A stretch of DNA of 64,000 bases from the NCBI RefSeq assembly GCF_037392515.1, contig NC_090281.1:54848753-54912752 (forward strand), read 5' to 3'. Below the pieces are notes generated by a model. That model saw nothing but the letters and a program-made list of their open reading frames with translations. It searched no databases and had not been told where the DNA came from. Each line of letters opens with the position of its first letter. Position 1 is the stretch's first letter. Shown piece after piece: positions 23,312 through 33,316 of the stretch. The stretch is from Haliotis asinina. Its lineage: Eukaryota > Mollusca > Gastropoda > Lepetellida > Haliotidae. A program made the translations under genes and the position numbers.

Positions 23312-23425
23312 TAGTTCTACGCCGCTTTTAGCAATATTCCAGCAATGTCGCGGATGGAGACACCGCATATTCCACCTATCTGAGGATACGAATCCAACTT
23401 TTCGGCGTGACGAACGCTTTAACCC
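23312..23425 (-). repeat. SINE-A copy, diverged
   Basis: 'acgccgcttttagcaatatt', 'ccagcaatgtcgcgg' and 'ttcggcgtgacgaacgcttt' match the family; the middle is diverged. Confidence 0.65.
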
Positions 23426-23924
23426 AACACATATTTGTACAGCACCTTTTCCACTCCGATTTTCTTTACGTCCGTTACAATGAACACATGCATGTTTGTT
23501 TGTGTTTATATTCAAGAAATTCACACATACTAACTGCTGTGAATGTGGATTTGGTCATTAAAGTCAAATACACCAGTAATGTGCAGACTCAGGACAAGCC
23601 TTGTTAAATAAATGATACACATCCCGTGTTACACTCCAAAGGCTAGAGTCCCGGAAATATTGATAGACATAATGGGGAAAAGACCTGTTCGGGCTGACAT
23701 CGTGTTTGGGTGAATCTTGTTGGTTTGGACGCAATTCTTCGAAAACCAGACACCTGTCCTGCAATGTCCGTAACCCGGTGACGTAGGAAAAATACCCGGA
23801 TGAATCGGACCTGGACCTGTTTCACAAAGCTCTCGTAAGCTTAAGATCTCGTAGGTTTCCTCGTAGCATCCCCCACCTCACTCTTGGTCTTCTACTTCTG
23901 GGACGATCTTGGGTTGGACTGAGT

Positions 23925-24062
23925 GAGTGGGTTAAAAGTTATCGTCACACCGGCAATATTGGTCGAAATGAAGCGGGCACATCGTTGCCGTAAGCGAAAT
24001 ATTTTGCTGTGGTGGACGTTGAACGTGACGATTGAACGCTTTCACCACTAGGCTAACCCCAT
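23925..24062 (-). repeat. SINE-A relic
   Basis: Only the ends are recognisable: 'caccggcaatatt' and 'cgaacgctttcaccactaggctaacccc'-like sequence at 24033-24060. Confidence 0.4.
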
Positions 24063-24504
24063 CCGTTTGCTGCAAAATCCTTACTTCAGCTGACAGTGAA
24101 TGTGACAAAAATATTTCAGTTTAGAAAGTTTGAGACTAACCCTGTGTTTCGCGATACCATTTCTTCCTTCATGTCAGTGTCTCAAATTATAGTGACGAGT
24201 TGGTATTTACAAATAATTTCATGCCATTTAAGATGATTTGTTGCTTTCGAATGGATATTTATTCGCTATTTCATCAGTAACATCGTTCAGAAAGCATGCG
24301 TTATCGATTGAAAGAAGCGCCTGTAAAATATATTGATATGTCACAATTTTATCAATGTTCTTGACATTCGAGGAATGGTTAAGGCAGAGTATTAAGCTCG
24401 CTTAGGTAGACTGTAGCCAAAATTCTTAGTAAGGAAAATGAATTAGTATTGTTGAACGAAACTCCATTATTATCTACCTGGACAATTTTCAGGGCGTTTT
24501 GTAA

Positions 24505-24680
24505 AACATCGAGTTGAGGGCAGACAACACCGGGATCAACAGCATGAGCATCGGTCTCCGCAGTTGAAATACCATTACATCAAACCAAGTCAACGAGAGA
24601 GTCTGATCACTCGATCGCGTTGACAAGTATGGGTTACTGAAGATCAATTCTAACTCCGATCTTCACGGGTTCTCTTTACC
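24505..24680 (+). repeat. SINE-B copy, diverged
   Basis: 'gggatcaacagcatgagcat', 'aaaccaagtcaacgagagag', 'acaagtatgggttactgaag' and 'ccgatcttcacggg' in family order. A short reversed piece ('cttcagtaacccatac') follows at about 24722. Confidence 0.7.
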
Positions 24681-25549
24681 TCTAGCTCTTGTTTGTGAAG
24701 ATCTGTATTCGACTTGATCTTCAGTAACCCATACTTCTTCTTGTTGCGGCCGATGAGAGCCTCTTTCCCCTCTCCATTCGTCACCACTCGCCCCTTTCCG
24801 TAACTGATTTTACGTTTGTCCCGAAATAGCCCGAGTAGGTCACGACCCCTCTCTTGGCTATGTCTGAGACAGTGTCCTGTCTGAGCGCAAAGTAATATAG
24901 CTACAAGAGTTGTCTTCTCGTCGTACTATTTCCCGAAAACAGCTCACATATATGCCACCCGAAGACCCTCCGGATTGATTGATTCATCATTACAATTTGG
25001 GGTTCGGATAGCAAGTCCCTTTTACGCATTCCCACCATAACAGCTTGTTAAAGTTTTAGTCTTTTATCAACTAGAAAAGCCGCCACACGCTATAACATAA
25101 GCAAGAATATCATTCTGCACTTCCTGACGGACGATATTCCTTGAACACGGTAGTCCAGCTCATGAGATGTCTATATTGAGAGCAGTACGAGATTCCACCA
25201 TTGTTTTACGTCGATGTATGTATGTTTTGCAATGTACTATTGTACATTTCGCAGAAATACCTTTATTAATAACACAGAGATATGCACCAAGACCGCAATG
25301 CCCAAGACGATGGATCTCTTCTCTCCGATTGTTTGGAGACAGGTGTAATCTAGTAACATTTCCATTTCCTTTGTGCATGGAACTTACTGACGGTGTACAA
25401 TTTTGCAAAAGAAGGTAATATTCATTTTTTGTCTTATCCTAATTCATCAAAGTCAAATGTTCTTTTGCCAATGTACGAAATTTCTCATTTCCAAGTAAAT
25501 AGTTCAACATGAGCAGGAATGTGTATTCAACACACAAAATATCTTTACT

Positions 25550-26700
25550 TAGGGCATAAAAAATTGCTTAAATCCTGCCTTGGTGAGGAAGAACCTGTCC
25601 GTATTGCTTGAAAAGCACTACAGTAATTGCTACAGTGATTCAGCAGAAAATACGGACAGGTGTTCAGCTAATCGTATAGAAAAATCTCTCATCAATTGCA
25701 GTGACGACAACACGACTGGGCGCTGGGCACTTACATTCATCAGAGTAAATCTTCATAGCACTTATCCATTGGAAACTTTGGATACTGGTGTATTCACCTG
25801 TTCCAGTACAAGAGGATAAATTGAGAGACGTTCAAGCAGCCAAGGTTCTCAAGGAGCATCACGGGGAGCATGATGGAAAGCAGTTCTCTGAGAACGCATC
25901 CCATAAGAGTCAATAGTGTCTTTCCAAGGATCTGGGAAATACTCAACACAGCCTCCAGTGCAGCTGACGTAGTGTTTAATTCCAACAGATTTAAATTTCC
26001 ACATATATAACGTGATTTCTTGCAATTCACGGCTAAAATATAAAGGCATTACACCCGATTGAATTTTCAAAACCTCAGCAGAGGTGGTTCTAAAAACTCC
26101 AAGACATAATCGTGGGACTTTTGACTGAACAACATCTAGTCTTGCTTTTCTTGCACTGCCGAAATCAGGTTGAGATCTAATGAGGACAGTGCATGTCAGT
26201 AATAAACACTTCCTGTCTGCAGACCCGTCAAGGTCGTGGGTACAATAGGTCTTCAGCAACCCATGCTTACCATAACATGCGACTATGCTTGTCATTAAAG
26301 GCGACTAACGGGATCGGATGGTCAGGCTCGCTGACTTGGTTGACACATGCCATCGGGTCCCAATTGCGCAGACCGATGCTCATGCTGTTGATCACTGGAT
26401 TGTGTGGTCCAGACCGCCACCATATAGCTGGAATAATGCTCACTCACTCATTAAACTCACTCACTCCTGTCTGCACCCTATTTGGTATTGGAAATACTTC
26501 GCAGTCCTACAGTCTTGACTTAATCCACAGACGCCCAATGTGAAAAACACAATATGATTTTTAATTAATACGAATCTTGTTTCGAGTGAAAATGACTGTA
26601 GATGATTTAGAAGCAGAAATCTTAAAACCCCAGTGTACAAGTCAATTCTGTACAAGATAGAGCAGTTATTGAATGTCATTGAAGACAGTATCAAAATTTC
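25550..26700 (-). mobile_element. decayed LINE (Jockey/CR1-like, reverse transcriptase C-terminus and RNase H region)
   Basis: Read on the - strand from 26700: HWGFKISASKSSTVIFTR is the RT segment usually written GFKFSxxKT--M-F. After the nested SINE come DRKCLLLTCTVLIRSQPDFG then GSARKARLDVVQSKVPRLCL followed by GVFRTTSAEVLKIQSGVMPL, the characteristic stretch after the RT core. Near 25650-25700, SIRLAEHLSVFSAE resembles the start of a LINE RNase H domain. It has several stops and no complete frame, so it is a dead copy; the 5' part was not recognised. The clade is a guess from motif style. Confidence 0.75.
26222..26464 (-). repeat. SINE-B copy inserted in the LINE, with 11-bp target duplication
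   Basis: Reversed family sequence ('aaggcgactaacgggatcgg', 'gacttggttgacacatgcc', 'gatcactggattgtgtggtc', 'ccaccatatagctgg', 'ctcactcactcatt'). It is flanked by TCCTGTCTGCA at 26211-26221 and again at 26465-26475. Confidence 0.88.
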
Positions 26701-27264
26701 CGGACCGTTTCCATAAACGCTCCGTCATTATCAAACAGTGATATCTCGACCTGTGCAGTGATATTCTCAAACAGTCATTAAGCGCAACGTTAAATAATGT
26801 TCGACTGATTATACCTCCTTCTTTGAGGGATCCCATTGTCTAACATGTAGCTATCGCCTTGATACGTGATCCATGAGTTACCTCCCTTGGACTAATACTA
26901 GAATCAGGCAGGACCTGGACGTATTTCGAAATTTGTGTTGGTGGGCTATTACAACGCAAACTGTTATCTCGTCTTTACGTCCAATCGCAACTTTCAAACA
27001 GATTAATTCCGATAGAAGTGAAACAAAGTTAATACGCTAACCATTACTTTTTAGATATTCCAAAAATATGTTCTTTGTGGATAGGAAGTTTCGAAATATA
27101 TGTTGATTTCATTAAGTAAGAAGTTCCTCACAAGAAAGTCTACAACTTGTATTCTCTGCTGTGTCATAGTAAAACATGTTCACTGAAAATCAAATGCGAC
27201 CCGCACAATCACAAACTCGTAAGACCTGAGGCAACATCTACGAGAGTGCTTACCCTCTTTTTCT

Positions 27265-27405
27265 TACCGGGAGCGGTCGGGTAGCCTAGTGGATAAGGTG
27301 TTCGCTCGTCACAATTAAGGCCTGGGTTCGATTTTCTGCATGGCAACTGTTTGAAGCCTGTTTCTGTTGTCCCTTGACGTGATATTGCTAGAAAGGGGCG
27401 AGAGG
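27265..27405 (+). repeat. SINE-A copy with intact-looking pol III boxes
   Basis: tRNA-like head on the + strand: A box TAGCCTAGTGG at 27282-27292 and B box GGTTCGATT at 27325-27333, spaced as in tRNA-derived SINEs. The body follows ('gtcccttgacgtgatattgc'). Not a tRNA gene: no cloverleaf acceptor pairing was found. Confidence 0.75.
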
Positions 27406-30368
27406 AGATGAATGGAATTGGTTAAATGGAAATAAACGCGTTCGTTTGTGTCGTCTGCTGCTAACTCGGTGGAACTGCAGACATACATTCTGGACCTTTA
27501 AGTAATGGATGTCAGTAAAATATATTCGTTGTCAACGGATCAATCGGAAGGATGCTGTGTTGTGATGTTTATGCTAGCCTATACCAGCTCCCGTTACACA
27601 GACTCGGACGCAGGCCGATCTAACGAAATACCCCCGAGATCGTTCGATAGCTTACATTTCTCATACTTTAATTGATGAGGTGGTTCGGAATAATAGGAAA
27701 TGAAAGCATAGCTGAAGAATTCTTAAAGCGGAAGCAATTTTAAAAGAAAAAGATGTATATGGTGTTGTTAAACATTTTTTGTAGGAAGAACTTTAAAATG
27801 AAACTACATTATATAACTCATACTTGTCATGCCGTCGGTATATAGCCTCACGGGAACAATAACGCAATGGTGAAGTTAACACAATGCTAACTGTCGTAAT
27901 GATGTATTTCTGACGTTTAAAATCATTAAAGAAAGTTGATTCCAAGGTTCTCGACATGGAACTACGGCACTTTCGTAAACTCTTGTCAGTTATGAAGCTG
28001 AAATTAAATACTTAACCAAGTTGGGCTCAAGATTAAGGATAAACTTTGGCAGAAAAGTTTTGCTCTTTGAAACACAATGAATGCTTTGACTGTCATTAAT
28101 ATCAAGAAGTGGTACAATGTATGAGCATACTGTCCCGAGGGGGAGATGACCTGTCAGGTGAGTGCAGTTGTAGAGATGACTTTACCGTTAACACTGAAGC
28201 ACCTCATATACCTTCTTGATGTTTCAATACTTGATGTTCCTTTGAGAGCAATTCAAAAGTTAAAATGACAAACGACCAGAGGGAAGTTCACAGCTTTGGA
28301 TAATGGTCGCATGGGTGAAACAGCATGAGTTTAGGTTTATTTCAATTACTAAAACAATTCAGAAATAAGGCAAGTTAAATTTGTTGGATGGAAAACATGC
28401 AGCATTTACCACCCCCACTTCATCCAACTTCTAAGGAACAAATATCTGAACTTGAGTACCGATGCCGACACAGATAACATGCTACCGACAAAACGATCAA
28501 CACCATTACCACTGAGATCTGCACCACCACTACCATTACCACTGACACCTGCACCACCACTACTATTACCATTAACATCTCGTCACTACCATTACAACCA
28601 GCACTACCACCAGCACTACCACTACTATCCCAACCACAGCCCTTACAATTACCGCTGTTCCTGTAGTCTCACAGCCCTGGACCACGTTATTTTGCCTGCT
28701 GCCAAGCCCTCTCTGCGATGTTAAAGCTAAAATTGTCTGTTATATGTGCTCATCCGACGAACTTTACAAGACTGAAGTTACATTTTATGAACTTCTCGAA
28801 ATACCCCATTTCGCCATGTAAAATCAATACGACAGGCAATAACTTCTGTTCTCCGTCTAACAGCGACGAAACATTTTCTTTTTATGGTTTCTCAAACATA
28901 TGAAATATAATTATGAATAAGATTTCACCTCGGGCAGGTTAACTTGAATGTCACGGAGTTCCAGATCGATGAGGAGATGCTGTAGAAGGATTATGCTTCC
29001 TCAGAATCCTCCCGTGAGTCTTCTCACTCTGTTCAGTGTTCCTCGACCTCTACTTAAAGTCGAATTCAAAGACTGATATTTCACTGTATTTTTGTATGGC
29101 TTATCCATGCCACTCAAATAAGTTCTTATATAAAACATCGTTAGAAGATGCCCTTATGGGACCGGCTGTCCGGAAGAGCGGTTTGATCTCTAGGATAGAT
29201 TAGCTTCCTGAAGGAAACGGACATGCCAACCATTCCAGATCACACCGGACCAACAAAGCGGGAGATTCATTTTCATGACATCTGATCAGATTTCGTACAC
29301 TCGTAAATGCATTTGTTTCCTAGAGCAAACCTCGTCGTTGAAAATCATTGAATGTATATAATAGGTTCGCAGTGAGTCGGTTTTCGAATAAGATACGTTT
29401 AAATTATCCCGTTCTGGAAACTATACTCTAAGCCTGATCTGAGCACGGTGGACACACACGATATTGACTGCAAGTAACCCTCCTTTCTTTGAGGTTTTCA
29501 ATTAAACCGTATAGGCCAGTTACATGTATATAAGTTAACATTTGTGGGCGTAATAAAAGTGTGAATATCGAATTGCGTTTTTAATGGCTTTGAGTATATT
29601 TATTGAAGGTGTACTGAAACACAGTAAGTCTTTCTCATTGCATGTCTTGTAGTGGTAAATCGCGGATGTATACTTTAACCAGGGATAATCTACAACTGGT
29701 AGAGTCTCCCTAACAACAATGATGAGGCGACTCCGGAGATATGGGTGTCCCAGTCTGTCATCCAAGCTGGGAGTTGCGTCCCCTGAACACTCCAGGAACC
29801 AAGCAACAATAGTTATAACATGACTGAGTGGACAAAGCTTTAAAAGCAGATAAACCTGGTAAAGGTAATGATGTATTTCTGATCTGCATCTTGGGCACGC
29901 TTGAAAAAAAAAATTCACAAGGCGTGTAGACAACCAATTCTTCATATAAGTCTGACAGGTTGGACAGTTTTATATTTAGGTAGTATTGTGGGCTTGCCCC
30001 ACCCTCGTTTGCAACAATTATATGTAAGCTTTTATTTTAAAGATGGTGGCTACGTCCCTGTTTATATGTTCCAGTCCTGATTAGCTCTGATTTTGTTGTT
30101 TTTTTAGCGTTTGTGAACACAGTAGTCTTGCTCCTTGGGGTTCCTCGCTAACTTCATGATGATATTTGAACAATGTTGTTTCAAAGAAAAAATGTAATTT
30201 GTTATCAGTCTTTATTTAATAAGTTCACTGTGTGTCAGCGTTAGCGTGCTGCTTGCAAAAACTGTACAGCTAGAATCTGTTGCAAAGGGAAATTTGTTGT
30301 TTGGCGATACAGGAGCCACGGACAAACATCTAGCTTACAAACTGGCTACCGGGTAGGCATTTATATTA
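27406..30368. other. intergenic, mostly unrecognised
   Basis: No supported gene. Contains an ACC/CAC-rich low-complexity tract (28498-28660) that creates a Pro/Leu/His-rich 90-codon frame. The 136-codon frame at 29535-29945 (-) shows no recognisable domain. Confidence 0.4.
28498..28660 (+). repeat. degenerate (ACCACY)n low-complexity tract
   Basis: Repeated 'caccaccact', 'accattacc' and 'gcactaccacc' words. Responsible for a spurious proline/leucine/histidine-rich frame. Confidence 0.8.
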
Positions 30369-30545
30369 CAGTGGAAGCTGTCTAATCCGGCACACAGGAC
30401 AGGACAGAAGAAATCTTCCGTTTTAGACAAAGTGCTGGATTGTAAACTGATGATAATTGTACAAGCCACGGAAGGGACTTAAATTTTATGCCGGTGTTGA
30501 CACCTTGCTGGATTAGACAGATGCTGGTTTTGACAGCTTCCACTG
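30369..30545. mobile_element. 177-bp MITE, pogo/Tigger-like (Tc1/mariner group)
   Basis: Terminal inverted repeats begin CAGTGGAAGCTGTC and end GACAGCTTCCACTG; inner bases continue with partial pairing (TAATCCGGCA against CCAGCA). It is flanked on both sides by TA (30367-30368 and 30546-30547), the target site of this group. There is no coding capacity, so it is non-autonomous. The CAGTGGAA...TAATCCGGCA style resembles pogo/Tigger ends; that subgroup is inference. Confidence 0.8.
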
Positions 30546-30825
30546 TATGTCGTTACATGTATCTTATTTGGAATTTGTTGTCCGGATAGTTCTTGTTGGG
30601 ACTATTTCGTGTGGTTGTTGTGCTGTAAGAATTAAAATGTATTATTGTAGTACATGTGCTCAAATGAAGTAATGCTGTAGCATAATGCTAAATAAATGCT
30701 CTGAGACATATTTGTTGTATATATCGTTGATGCGTATGCCTGTTTAACATCTAAATCACTACACACTTGTTGGTTTACCATTGAACCAAAGAAAACCATT
30801 TGTCAACTGAGAGTGAATGTGTTAC

Positions 30826-30965
30826 ACCACTTTTAGCAATATTCAAGCAATATCCTAGTGGAACACCAGAAATGGGCTTCACACATTGTGTCCATGTGAG
30901 GGAATTGAACTGGTCTTTGGCATGACAAGCAGACGTTTTAACCACAAAGCTACCCCACTGCCCCA
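30826..30965 (-). repeat. SINE-A copy
   Basis: 'accacttttagcaatattca', 'acaccagaaatgggcttcac', 'ttgtgtccatgtgagg' and 'ttaaccacaaagctacccca' in family order. It lies just beyond the probable dachsous polyadenylation site. Confidence 0.85.
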
Positions 30966-31120
30966 TGTCAACTGGGTGCAAAATGGTTTCCACAGGCAGA
31001 TCCCTTTGGGGAACCTTAATCATATCCACCATCAGCAATGACTCCAGGAAATCATCAATCAGTTTTACTTCAACAGTTAACAGTAAGTATTGTTTGAACC
31101 AATCAACATTTTCACTTAGT

Positions 31121-31340
31121 CAGTAATCAGCATTGTTTCAGCCAGTTAACAATCCAATCATTTCAGCAACGCTGCAGTAATCAGCGTTGTTTCAGCCAGT
31201 TAACAATCCAATCATTTCAGCAATGCTGCTGTAATCAGCATTGTTTCAGCCACTTAACAATCCAATCATTTCAGCAACGCTGCAGTAATCAGCATTGTTT
31301 CAGCCAGTTAATCCAATCATTTCAGCAATGCTGCAATAAT
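31121..31340 (+). repeat. 54-bp minisatellite, about 4 units
   Basis: Unit 'gtaatcagcattgtttcagc ... aatcatttcagcaacgctgca'. Unit starts at 31123, 31177, 31231 and 31285 give a 54-base period; the last unit is 4-5 bases shorter. Abuts the candidate dachsous polyadenylation region. Confidence 0.9.
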
Positions 31341-31369
31341 CACAAAACAAAAAAAATCATTCTTGACAT

Positions 31370-31375
31370 TTTATT
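31370..31375 (-). terminator. candidate polyadenylation signal of dachsous
   Basis: AATAAA on the - strand about 1.94 kb past the dachsous stop. The next ~35 bases on that strand contain a T8 run followed by GTTTTGTG, a typical GU/U-rich downstream element. Other AATAAA copies occur closer to the stop (for example near 32650) with poorer downstream context. Confidence 0.45.
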
Positions 31376-31796
31376 GCAAAGTATCCTTTACTAGATTTTG
31401 CCTCTAACTTCATATTTTGATTGCAGACGTCACAAAGTGACACATACAAAAACTGTATATTATTTACAAGCTTAACAAAACATATTAATATCTCAGTTCA
31501 GCTCGCACATAAAAATAAATATGCAAACTCACAAATAAGTAAAACATTGCATTTACACTGTACAAAATGAACACTGATGAAGATATGTATTTAGCTGATT
31601 ACAAGATGAGCTTTCATATATCCTACTTCACACAATCACACAATCATCAACGTCAATGAAGGCATGTGGTACATCTATGACTCAGAAATACTCCATCTTC
31701 TAATTAGTCAACCTCAAGTCTCCACTAACTGTTTTCTAAAATTCATTGCCCTAAAAGCCTTCTAAGTATAGTTAGCAGCTCCTTTGTACAGACAGT

Positions 31797-31872
31797 GTGT
31801 GAGTGAGTTAAGGTTTATGCCACACTTGGCAATATTCCAGCTATATCACGGCTGACTGTGAATAACTGCACT
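31797..31872 (+). repeat. truncated SINE-B copy
   Basis: 'tgagtgagttaaggtttatg', 'cacacttggcaatattccag' and 'ctatatcacggctgactgtg': only the first third of the family is present. Confidence 0.7.
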
Positions 31873-32011
31873 GACTGGGCTGAAGGAGGTTACGTATTTG
31901 ATTCAAGGAATCTGTAACATGATGGTTCAAGATTTCAATTCCACAGGACTGGCAGACTGAAATACAACTGAAACACTAAGCACTGATATTTCATTGCTAC
32001 ACAGATGAGTG

Positions 32012-32155
32012 ATTATTGTTTTACGCCACTTTTAGCAATATCATGGCAAGGGACACCAGAAATGGGCTTTAGACATTGTACCCATGTGCAGAATTGAACC
32101 TGAGTCTACAGCATGACGAGTCAATGACTTAACCACTAGGCTATCCGACTGTCGC
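32012..32155 (-). repeat. SINE-A copy in probable dachsous 3' UTR
   Basis: 'ttttacgccacttttagcaa', 'gggacaccagaaatgggctt', 'ttgtacccatgtgcagaatt' and 'ttaaccactaggctatccga' in order. In the same direction as the dachsous transcript, so the tRNA-like head leads. Confidence 0.85.
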
Positions 32156-33316
32156 CTCCTGGGTGGAAATCAATAATTTAGGAATTTGTGCTCGTATTTA
32201 ATGAGAGTTGGGGTTAACGAAAATACATTTTTTTCATATCTGAATTTTCTAATTTGAACCTAGCTTCATAACACTGTGCGTAAACATTTGATAATTTCAT
32301 TCTGGGAGGTACACAGAAAGAAAACAGTGAAACTTATTCAGAAGAGATCATTGTGTGTTGTTGACTTGATCAAACTTGGAAGAGCTGTTAACTATACATG
32401 AATGGGCTAAATGACTACTCACATACGCTCAATAAATAAGAACAACCCCGAAATCATAGATTACTTAAACCATACAGATGATTCATGAATCTAAACAAGT
32501 TGATGAGAAATGAATTATAAAATTGACAGCACTGGCAAAGCTGTTTGCATAGTCCTTTTCTGCCCTAACTGATACTCTGATTCTGGAATAAACTATGATG
32601 CTGACCATGAAATAGACATCTTTTCCTGTAAAGGAAGGAAGAAAGGATTTTATTGAGGGAGGGGAAGAGTTTAAAATAACGTTCCCTGGCATGTTTGGAA
32701 TGTGAGTGACCAGAAGACGAACGAAGACCTGTATTTCAGCATCAACAGGTCAAAAATCAATCAGATAAAAAATGATGTCTATTTCATATTCAGGTATCTT
32801 TGGTGCCTTCATCTCGGATGTTAAAAGCACATGCAGCAGTTTGGCATGATTAATTTAATAACCTTGTGTGAATCTGGTACTACAGTCATTCTTAAAACAT
32901 TCGCTCTCTGTACACTGTTATGATTCCTTTATATATATCTACAAGGCATGGAAATGTTAAATTTGCAGGAAGCATGACACTTTAGATAATCTCATTGTTA
33001 ATGCTCCTAATTTCAGCCTAACAGGACTAAAATAATCAATGACCTATATACACAGATGATCTACAAAAATAGACACTTTACCAATAACTCAGCAAGCAGG
33101 TGCGTTGCACTGCTGAATCGTTGAACATGCATCCTGTTACTATGGCAACATTAGAAACAATGGTCCACATTTGCATAATTATTTCACTGTTTGTCAATAA
33201 TGCTGGCAGCATGTTACAACAACATGGACAACTATATGCTTGCAACCATGTCAATTGGAAAGGTCTCTTTATCACAATCATTCATAAAATATCCATACGG
33301 TATTCTTGCTCACTGC

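Larger units (their letters stand above)
31376..33316 (-). other. probable 3' UTR of dachsous
   Basis: Noncoding stretch between the dachsous stop and the candidate AATAAA. It carries one SINE-A copy and a truncated SINE-B copy. No conserved coding frame is seen. The extent depends on which polyadenylation signal is used. Confidence 0.4.

Noticed and set aside
27265-27345. Possible tRNA gene
   Set aside because: A and B boxes are present but no acceptor stem or anticodon arm could be drawn, and the sequence continues into the SINE-A body.
28452-28724. Pro/Leu/His-rich 90-codon frame
   Set aside because: Low-complexity ACC-rich DNA; no domain, no paralogue.
29535-29945. 136-codon - strand open frame
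   Set aside because: No domain or family resemblance, and surrounded by unique noncoding sequence.
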